Shown in pieces: positions 15,868-25,200 of a stretch of DNA of 30,126 bases. Position 1 is the stretch's first letter. Every line of letters begins with the position of its first letter. The translations under genes were made by a program, and so were the position numbers. The stretch is from Thecamonas trahens ATCC 50062 (lineage: Eukaryota; Apusozoa; Apusomonadida; Apusomonadidae): contig NW_013657649.1 in assembly GCF_000142905.1 (NCBI RefSeq), forward strand, positions 364,907 through 395,032, read 5' to 3'. A model generated the notes under the pieces. The model was not told where the DNA came from and made no database searches. It saw nothing but the letters and a program-made list of their open reading frames with translations.

Positions 15868-18800
15868 ATGCCGAGAGTTGGTGTTGACGACGATGTGGTC
15901 GCGGCCGCCCGCCGCATGGAGGCGGAGGACGCCCGCGAGGAGGCTCAGGGCAACAAGTATAAGGCCTCGGGCTTTGTCTTTGGCAACGTCGACAAACGCG
16001 GCCATCTCGAGAAGGAGTTCTACGACACTGTACGTCTACTGTTTTAGGGACTTTGAGGGGGGAGGAGGGGGAGGGCGGCAAGGGTGTGAGCCCGACGAGG
16101 GAAAGCGAGCGAGTTTGTTGCTCTCGGCGGGCGGAACTTACCAACTTGCGGTCGCCCGTGTTCCGCGGGAATGGTGTGTCATGGTGTGTAGGATGTGCGG
16201 CGTGACCTTGACGAGATGCCTGATGACGTGGGCGACGCAGCGGTGGAGACCAAGGCCTCGCTCGGACTGAAGCCTGGACGCGGCGACGGCGCGGCCGGCG
16301 CGAGTTCGTCCATGGCGTCGCGGGCGTCGCGGGCGCCGGCAGAGCTCTCGCTCTCAGCTAGGTCGGCTGCCGAGAGGGCACAGTACAAGGAGGCTGCCCT
16401 GGGGCTTGTCCAAGGCAAGGCAGTCGGCGACGATTCAGACTCGGATGACTTTGACGACGACGATGATGACGACGATGACGACAATCAGAGCAGCGCTCGC
16501 GCACAAGGTGGCGCTGACGAAGACGACGAAGATTTCGATGATGATGACGAAGACGACGACGAGTCGTCAACGTCAGAGGGCTCGCTCTCGCCAGGTGCGG
16601 CCCAGTCGCAGGCCCAGGCCAAAGCGCAGTCGCGGTCGGCAACGCTAAGCAAGAGTGAGCGGACACTGGAGCAGGTCCAAGCACTGTTCCCCAAGTTTGA
16701 GCCGAACCGGATCCTCACCTTTACGGAGCTGTTTGCGGCACCCGAACCGCCGATTCCGGAGCGGGAGCGCGGGCTGCAGTTCGGCTCGCAGGTCGGGTTC
16801 TCGCGGACGCTGCACCCCGAGGTTGCGCCCGACGAGACGGCGCTGTTTGCGCGGCACCAACCCGGAGTCGAGACCGGGCCCGAGAAGCGCCGGCCGGCGC
16901 GCAAGTACAACGTGGCGCCGGAAGCGCCGCGGATCCCGTCGCCACCACCGCTGCCCGCGCCAGCAGAGAAGGCGTGGGCGGCGCCGCTCGCGGGCAGCAA
17001 TATCCAGGCCCCTAGCCTTGCGGCGCCTGCCGCAGCCGACGCGCCGGGCATCGAGCTCGCAGAGTGGGAGTCAGGCGTGCTGTACGACGACGAGGATCTG
17101 GCGCGGACGTCGCCGATTCTGGGTGCGTCTCGAGTCTCGGGCTACTCTCGGCGAGACAACCTGGCGTCGTACTACAATCCCGAAGTGGAGCTCGGAAATT
17201 GGGATGCCGCAGTGGTGTACGATGACGCGCCCAACGCCGAGCAGCTGGCGGCAACGTCGCTGGTGGTTGACATTAACGACCCGTACATGGTGCTTGGCGA
17301 GGCCGGATCCGAGTCGTACTCCGAGTCGGACTCGGACGACGAAGCGGCAGCGGCAGAAGCGGCAGCGGCAGCGGCAGCAGCGGCAGCGGCGCAGGAAGAA
17401 GAGGAGGAAGACGAGGAAGAAGAAGAAGACGACGACGACGACGAAGTGGAAGAGGGCGCCGAGGGCGATGCACCGCGCAAGCGGCGGCGCAAGCGGCGCG
17501 GTAAGGAGTTTGCGCCGCCGACGCATCGGGTGACGCGGCGGCGGACCGTGACGGTGGCACATCGCAGAGCCGGTGGGTCGGGCGCATCTGACGCAGACGG
17601 GGTGGAAGCAATGCGGGTGGTGACGAGGCCGCTTCGTGGCTTTAACCTCTCGTACGACCCGTACTACGCGACGGCGATTCGGGCGGACGCGTCGAAGCGC
17701 AAGGCGACGCTGCGGACGGTGATCAAGCACGCCAAGCCGGCGACAGAGCTCCACCCCGCGCTGTACCCAACGCAGCTGACGCCCGAGGGCATGCGGCACT
17801 TCCACCGGCCGCGGCTGCTGTTCTTCAACCCGCGGCACCGCAACTTTACGCTCAACTTGCCCAAGACGCGCAACCGCGACGTGGACATCGACGACGTGGA
17901 CTACGATCCGGCGGAGCCGTTTGCCACTCGGCGCGACCTCTCGCACACCATCGACGAGGGCCACATGATTGCGCTCGAGCACGTGGACGAGATGCCACTG
18001 CTGCTGACCGGGGTGGGGATGGCGTCCGAGGTTGTGTCATACTACCGCAAGCGGAGCAAGGACGACGTGCGGCCGGCCGAGGCGGTGACGGAGCTTGGAG
18101 TGCCGCTCTCACTCGACCCGCGCGAGCCACTGCCGATCTACGGCGGAGCGCTCAAGCGCGGCGAGAGCATGCTCTTGCTGTCGAACAACTTGTTCAAGGC
18201 GCCGATTGCCAAGCAGCAGCAGGCGTACAAGAACGACTTTCTGGTCATGAGGCCGCGGTCGAAGAAGTTCCGCGGGCGGATGTTCATCCGCGAAATGCCG
18301 CAGATGTACTGCATCGGGCAGATCCAGCCGCAGATCATCATTCCGGGGCCCAACTCGAAGCCATACCTTTCACTGGTCCGCAAGCGGCTCTCGCTCTTTG
18401 TGCTCCGGCTGTTCCAGGAGGACAAGGACCGGATCTTCAAGCTCTCTGACGTGGGCAAGTACTTTCCGCAGCACGCCGAGTCGACGCTCCGCAAGCGGCT
18501 CCGCGACGTGGCCAACCTCAAGCGCGGCGAGGACGGCGACAACTACTGGCACATCCGCGACGACATCCGGAGGCGGTTCCCGGCCGAGGAGCATTTGCTG
18601 CAGATGCTGACACCCGAGGAGATCTGCGTGTACCTGGCCATCGAGCGCGGACAGCAGGTGCTCAAGGACGTCAAGGACGTGTTTGCCGGCACCTCGCGCA
18701 ACTACTTTGCCGACAACGAGACTAAGATTGCGCCGTGGACGCGGACCAAGAACTTTGCCGCGGCGCGCGAGCACCGAGTGTATCTCGACCTCGACGCGAG

Positions 18801-20475
18801 CGTCGGTGACCCACTCGGCTTCAACGCTGGAATTCCGTTTATCAAGTGGTCGAAGAAAATGCCTGCACGCGCGCTGGTGCTCGAGACAGCGAACGTGACA
18901 GACCTTCGTAACTCGGAGGTGCGGCTGTCAAAGCAGAAGATCGCGACGCTGACGGCGTTCCGCAAGTACATGAAGCGCTTAGAGGGCCGGTTCTCGACCC
19001 AGGTTGCGCTCATCTCAACGCCAACACCGCCCAAGTACGTGCCGCCAAAGAACGTGGAGGACAACGAGTGGGCGGTGTTCCCGGACGAGGTGGTGGAGAT
19101 TATTGCGCCGCTCGAAGTGTACCACGCCCGCAAGCGGCACAAGAACCTCGCGGGGCGGTCTGTGGCACGCACGACGGTGCGGCCGACGTCCGAGGCCGAG
19201 GCGGCACGCGAGCGTGCGCGTGCGCGCGAGGCTGCCGAGGACGACGCGGCCGAGGCCGCAGCAGTGGCCAGCCGCGACACGTCGGCCGAGGCTGTGCAGG
19301 CGCGGGCTGCAGCGCGGGCGCAGGAGGCGCGGGCGTCGAGCAAGCAGCGCCGGTACTACATCAAGATCACGACGCCGTCAGGCAAGGTGGTGATGATTAA
19401 GGACGGCGCGACGGTGCAGCACTACGTTTCTCGGAAGAAGGGCAAGCGCGGATCCGAGGTCGGCGAGGAACGATTCCACAACTCGAAGGACGAGGCGGAG
19501 AAGGCAGCCAAGCTCAAGGTGATCGAGAAGCGCAACCGCGAGGCACTGCGGAAGAAGGTCGCCATGGGCCTCGACAACTCGGACACGGTGCTCGGCCAGC
19601 GGACTGCGGCAACGATGGTGTGTGGCGCGTGCGGCAACATCGGCCACATGAAGACCAACCGCAACTGCCCCAAGTACGTCGAGAGCCGCAAGCGGCGACT
19701 GGCGCGGCGGTCGGGCAAGGGCGGGCGCGAAGCCAAGGCCAAGAACCCGATGCTCCTCACGCTCCGTGTCAACGGCGACGATGACGACGGCGAGATCAAG
19801 CCGAAGCGGCGGCGTGGGCGTCCGCCCGCAAAGCGCGGCGGGCGGCCAGCGCAGGCCGGCGCGCGCAAGAAAAAGGTCAAGAAGGAGTTTGACCTCGACG
19901 CCGAGAAGAAGAGCAACCGCGGCGGCCGACGCGGCGGCAAGGACGAGGCTGCACCGCTCAAGGCCATGAACCGTATCTTCAAGTCGATCGCCGACGCCAT
20001 GAAGTCGCGCGACCAGACGTACCAGATTTTCTGGTACCCGGTGACCGACGATGTGGCGCCGGGCTACTCGGCGGCCATTTCGGAGCCGATCTGCCTCACC
20101 GAGATCCGCGACAAGGCCAACGCGTGCGAGTACACCACCCGGGCGCTGTTTGAGCGCGACGTCACCCTGTTGCATATCAACGCCAGCAAGTACAACGGTC
20201 CGGTCTCGGACATCACCCAGCTCGCCTCTGACCTCCGCGAGCTCGCCTTTGCCCGCATCGAAAAGTGCAAGCTCAAGATCGACCGGCTTGAGATCGAGGC
20301 CATGCCCTTTGTCCAGGCGCGGCTCGTCCGGAAGCAGATGGCAGCCATGGCAGCCCAGCAAGCACAGGCGATGGCGCAGGCCGCTGGCTCGGGCTCGGGC
20401 TCGGGCTCGGGCTACGGCTCGTACTATGACGAGTATGACGACGAGGGAAGCGGCGATATGAGCGAGAGTGAGTAG
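15868..20475 (+). CDS. TAF1: TAF1, largest subunit of TFIID, 1481 aa, two exons
   Basis: TAF1 is the scaffold of general transcription factor TFIID. Exons are 15868-16029 and 16192-20475. Exon 1 ends in SGFVFGNVDKRGHLEKEFYD, the conserved N-terminal TAF1 motif. Two long acidic tracts follow (nt 16440-16590 and 17395-17465). The repeated W-E/D-x-x-V-L/V-Y-D-D motif (EWESGVLYDDED, NWDAAVVYDD) is typical of the family. The central DUF3591 region, the TAF7-binding fold, spans about 535-960, with a winged-helix part near 790-845 (DVGKYFPQHAESTLRKRL). A zinc knuckle at about 1198 reads CGACGNIGHMKTNRNCPKY. Basic AT-hook-like RRGRPPAKRGGRP follows. There is one bromodomain at about 1311-1417, with the acetyl-lysine Asn in NASKYNGP; human TAF1 has two, budding yeast none. 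Ser/Gly and acidic tail. The identification is unambiguous. Confidence 0.97.
16030..16191 (+). other. TAF1 intron (162 nt)
   Basis: Donor ACT/GTACGT, acceptor CATGGTGTGTAG/GATG, phase 0. It contains an in-frame TAG and a G-rich interior, so it cannot be read through. Removing it joins the N-terminal FVFGNV motif to VRRDLDEMPDD, as expected for TAF1. The ends match those of both ING introns. Confidence 0.9.
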
Positions 20476-20631
20476 TTCGCCACGGTCGCTCATCCTTAAA
20501 GTGATGAACACAGTTACATGGGAGTCTTTTCACTCTCATCAGCAAGCTGGCTGGAGTAGCCGCCGATGAGCAGTTGAATTGGGTTGTCGCTTTGACGCCG
20601 TCACTTGACGCGTGAGCAGCGTGCGGGAGCC

Positions 20632-21156
20632 ATGGCATACCCGAGCGTGCTGGAGAGGTACTACACAGAGAGACAGACCGAGTGCACGACGTATGTTTGC
20701 GAGCATGTCAACGGGTTGCGGGTGGTGCGCTTGGCCGAGAGCCATCCCGCGCTGGCGGCCGGCCCGCCTGCCAGGATCGAGTATGCCAAGCCACTGCTCG
20801 ACGCCGTCCCACTGCCCGAGGATGGGAGCGGGGGGGCGGGGCGGTCTGGGCGGCGGAGTCGGAAGGGACGAAAGAAGAAGGGCCAGCAAGGAAGCGTGCC
20901 AGAGCGGGACCCGTTTGCGGTGAAGGCAGGCGGCGTGGTGGCCAAGGTGACCGATGCAACCGGCGTCGAGCACGACGTCGTCCTCGGCGAGGCCGGCTCG
21001 GTTCTCGAGATCAACACATGCTTGGCGAGTGCGCCCCAGCTGCTAGCCGATGTAGCATCTGGTCGCGGCTGGGTGGTAATTCTCACGCCCGGCACCGGTG
21101 GTGATCCGACTCGGAAGCGCAAGCACTCGGCAGCAGGCGTCGTCGAGGTCGACTGA
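20632..21156 (+). CDS. ABITRAM: ABITRAM/Simiate (FAM206A) homologue, 174 aa
   Basis: The family is a small, widely conserved eukaryotic protein with a lipoyl/biotinyl-hybrid-like fold. The vertebrate member was described as an actin-binding and transcription-modulating protein of nuclear speckles and dendrites. Family features visible here are the start SVLERYYTERQ, then CEHVNGLRVVRLAESHPAL (the human protein has the same LAESHP core), a basic RRSRKGRKKKG insert in a Gly-rich loop, and a second half with GGVVAKVTDATGVEHDV, LEIN and GWVVILTPG matching the C-terminal sandwich. Length is close to the vertebrate protein. The ATG at 20632 is the first in frame and gives the conserved N-terminus. 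It lies 156 bp downstream of TAF1 on the same strand. The function in this organism is unknown. Confidence 0.85.
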   Translation: MAYPSVLERYYTERQTECTTYVCEHVNGLRVVRLAESHPALAAGPPARIEYAKPLLDAVPLPEDGSGGAGRSGRRSRKGRKKKGQQGSVPERDPFAVKAGGVVAKVTDATGVEHDVVLGEAGSVLEINTCLASAPQLLADVASGRGWVVILTPGTGGDPTRKRKHSAAGVVEVD

Positions 21157-22230
21157 TGCGTGCTGACGACTGGCTGCACGGGGAGCATAGCTGTGCTGCG
21201 CATGCCAAGCACCGTGCCGGTTGGCACGATGTGTGGGCACTGGAAGACAGCGAAGTTCACGCGAGGAAACCTGTCACGCTGTCGGCTTGTTTGCGCCGAT
21301 GTTGCGAGACTTGGAACTGTGTCGGATCAGCTGTCGCATCAGTTGAGACTAGCGTGTATCGACCCCAACCGCAAACAGAACCGTCATCAGCGCAAGCGAG
21401 CTGGACTCTCCAGCCAGCGACATGCTTGGCACGAGGTGATTGAACATAGTCGCCATCACGGCTGCATCCACTTCCAGCTGTAGCGACGAGCTGGTGCGGT
21501 ACGTACAGACGAACACCAGCGAGAGTACATATACCATGAGCACAGCGAGCAACATCGGGCTCCCTCAGAGCCGCACGGGAGGATCAATGTAGAGATAGCC
21601 ACGCCCAACCGCCGCACTGGTACCACGTCCTCGCACCACCCCGCTCGGTCCACAACGCCGGAAAATCGTAAGGCTTACGCTGAGCGCGCCGCATCACCGG
21701 CAGCCACCGTGAGCCGCACCTGCATTGCCACGACGGCAGCCATGCTGGCGAGGAGGAACCACCGCTAGTCCAGCAACCACAGCCAGCTCGGCGTGCTTCC
21801 CGCACCAGCACATGTGCCACGGCGCCGACGCCAGATAGCTTGCGCATGGGCAGGAGACCCGCTCCGACACGCACGTGTACAAAGTTTGTGCCTTGGCCAC
21901 TCGCCGAAATTTCAGCATCACACGCTGCGGGACTGAAGCCGCCACCTGCGGACCGGACCGACCGCCGACAGCTACGAAGACGGCTACTGCCAGCGAATGC
22001 GCGACGCACTGGAGAACGGCCACGCCAGAACTACAGCCGTAACCGGTGCCGCCGTCGCCTCGACAAACAGAGCGGACCTTTAGCGGCGGCGCCACGTGCT
22101 GGGTGCGTGGGTCGCGACTGGCTCATATTTTCGCTGGAATCGCGTGGCAACCTCTGGGCACGACACACCCACCCACCCCACTCATTCTGACTGCGAGCGT
22201 AATCATGAGCTACAAAGCACGCGAAACTGA
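21157..22230. other. 1.07-kb spacer without a supported gene
   Basis: Several overlapping open frames exist on both strands (minus 21349-21555, 21584-22009, 21694-22095; plus 21840-22190), but none matches a family I know, and no single frame stays open with consistent codon use. The minus frame at 21349-21555 begins with a hydrophobic stretch (LLAVLMVYVLSLVFV) like one TM segment, which could be a relic of a membrane protein or an exon of an unrecognised gene. GTACGTAC at 21499-21506 is donor-like on both strands. No tRNA-like structure was seen. Confidence 0.35.
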
Positions 22231-25200
22231 GATGACGCGTCCTTCCGTGTCCGGTTTCGGGTTGGAGTACTGGTGCTGCTGCTGTGCGTCGTTGTCGAGG
22301 GCGTGGCCGGTGCGAGTGGTGGCGGACACACGCCGTTTCCGCGACCAGACATTCCGCAGTGTCGGGCCGAGATGGCGGCGGTGGAGCACGAGGTGAGCAC
22401 TGCAGCGAATGGTCCGTGGTCTTTGATTGCGGTTGACATGGATGGAGATGAAGATTTGGATCTGGTGTCGGCGTCGGCGTATGACGACAAGATTGCGTGG
22501 TACGAGAACACCGACGGGGTCGGGACCTTTGGGCCGCAGCAAGTGGTGAGCACGGCTGCAGACAGTGCGCGGTCTGTGATTGCGGCTGACATCGATGGAG
22601 ATGGCGATCTGGACCTGGCGTCGGCGTCGGAGAGCGACGACAAGATTGCGTGGTACGAGAACACCGACGGGCTCGGGACCTTTGGGCCGCAGCAAGTGGT
22701 GAGCACTGCAGCGAACGGTGCGCAGTCTGTGATTGCGGCTGACATCGATGGAGATGGCGATATGGACTTGGCGTCGGCGTCACTCGACGACGACAAGATT
22801 GCGTGGTACGAGAACACCGACGGATTCGGGACCTTTGGGCCGCAACAAGTGGTGAGCACTGCAGCGGACCGTGCGCGGTCTGTGATTGCGGCTGACATCG
22901 ATGGAGATGGAGATATGGACCTGGCGTCGGCGTCGGAGCTCGACAGCAAGATTTCGTGGTACGAGAACACCGACGGGGCCGGGACCTTTGGGCCGCAGCA
23001 AGTGGTGAGCACTGCAGCGAACGGTGCAAAGTCTGTGGTTGCGGCTGACATCGATGGAGATGGCGATCTGGACCTGGCGTCGGCGTCGTCGAGCGACGAC
23101 AAGATTGCGTGGTACGAGAACACCGACGGGGCCGGGAGTTTCGGACCGCAGCAAGTGGTGAGCACTGCAGCAGACGGTGCACAGTCGGTGATTGCGGCTG
23201 ACATCGATGGAGATGGCGATCTGGACCTGGCGTCGGCGTCGCACGCCGACGACAAGATTGCGTGGTACGAGAACACCGACGGCTCTGGGAGTTTTGGACC
23301 GCAGCAAGTGGTTAGCACCGCAGCAGACTTTGGTCAGTCTGTGATTGCGGCTGATATTGATGGAGATGATGATCTGGACCTGGCGTCGTCGTCGGTGCTC
23401 GACAACAAGATTTCGTGGTACGAGAACACCAATCAGACTGCGGCGTTCGGGCCGCAGCAAGTGGTGAGCACTGCAGCGGTCTATGCGTCGTCCGTGATTG
23501 CGGCTGACATTGATGGAGATGGCGATCTGGACCTGGCGTCGGCGTCGGCGTATGACAACAAGATTGCGTGGTACGAGAACACCGACGGGGCCGGGAGCTT
23601 TGGGCCGCAGCAAGTTGTGAGCACTGCAGCGAACGGTGCGCGGTCTGTGATTGCGGCTGACATCGATGGAGATGGCGATCTGGACCTGGCGTCAGCTTAC
23701 TCGAACACCATTGCGTGGTACGAGAACACCGACGGGGCCGGGAGTTTTGGGCCGCAGCAAGTGGTGAGCACGACAACGACCCTTGCGGTGTCTGTATTTG
23801 CGGCCGACATTGATGGAGATGGCGATATGGACCTGGCGTCGGCATCGAGTTCTCTCGACCAGATTGTGTGGTTCGAGAACACCGACGGCGCGGGGACCTT
23901 TGGACCGCAGCAAGTGGTAAGCACGGCTGCGGACGGTGCGGCGTCTGTGATTGCGGCTGACATTGATGGAGATGGCGATCTGGACCTGGCGTCGGCGTCG
24001 CAGGTCGACGACAAGATTGCGTGGTACGAGAACACCGACGGATTCGGGACCTTTGGGCCGCAGCAAGTGGTGAGCACAGCAGCGACCAGTGCGCGGTCTG
24101 TGATTGCGGCTGACATGGATGGAGATGGCGATCTGGACCTGGCGTCGGCATCGTTCAACGACGACAAGATTGCGTGGTACGAGAACACCGACGGGCTCGG
24201 GACCTTTGGGCCGCAGCAAGTGGTGAGCACTGCAGCGAACGGTGCAAAGTTTGTGGTTGCGGCTGACATCGATGGAGATGGCGATATGGACCTGGCGTCG
24301 GCGTCGCACGCCGACGACAAGATTGCGTGGTATTCCTGTTTCTCGCGTGGACCGTTCCACGCTTACGCAGCAACCACTCATTCTCTCGACACTTCGTGCA
24401 TGTCGTACAACTCGCCCGCCGCCTGCCTCTCATCGGCACTCACCCGCCTCTCACGCTGCATGCGCGATACCCTGCTCCTTCCACCAGGCCGATACTCTTG
24501 CTTTCGCGACAAGCACCTGCACATGTTTGATAAGAGCATCATTCTCGCCTCCACCGAGTCTGGAACCGCCACCTTTGCCTGCAATGGCAACGCGCTCTTC
24601 CGTCTCACCTCCACTTCTAACTCCTACACCGAGCTTGATCTGGTAGGCCTCCGACTCGAGAACCTCGGCAACAGCCACGCCACGCCAATCGTCGGCTCAA
24701 GTGGGTTGCGTGTTGAGGATGGCAACTCCGTCCTTCGCCTCCGCAATGTCACTATTGACGGCGGATCGTCGCCTTCAACCAGCAACCAACTGGCCGGTGG
24801 TCGTGGTGGCTGTTTACTTGTGACGGATGGTGCAAAAGTCGAAATCGTCAACTCGACCCTGACTCGCTGCACAGCTGGTAGTGACGGTGGCGCTGTGGCC
24901 CTAATGGATTCAGGAAGTGAGCTAGTGCTCCAGAGCTCTCGCATCGAATCATCAACTGCCAGCAACGACGGTGGCGCCGTGTGGGCAGGTGCCGATACTA
25001 TTGTTGCCATCGCGGATGGATCGAGCCTATCGGCAAACTCTGCTGGCAGCAGTGGCGGCGGACTATCCGCTTCCGACAACACCCACATTGTGCTCATGGA
25101 CTGTTCTCTGGACAGCAACACCGCTGGCGGTCTCGGCGGTGGCCTCTTTCTCTCTCCGTTCACCATCGCCAACGTGTCGACGTCTGCGATCACCGGCAAC

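Noticed and set aside
16030-16047. An 18-nt micro-intron in TAF1 ending TTTTAG
   Set aside because: It is too short for splicing and does not lead into the conserved continuation; the 162-nt intron does.
22031-24381. Several 160-383-codon minus-strand frames opposite the FG-GAP repeats
   Set aside because: They repeat with the same 153-bp period and simply reflect the repeated sense codons; no independent domain or start context.
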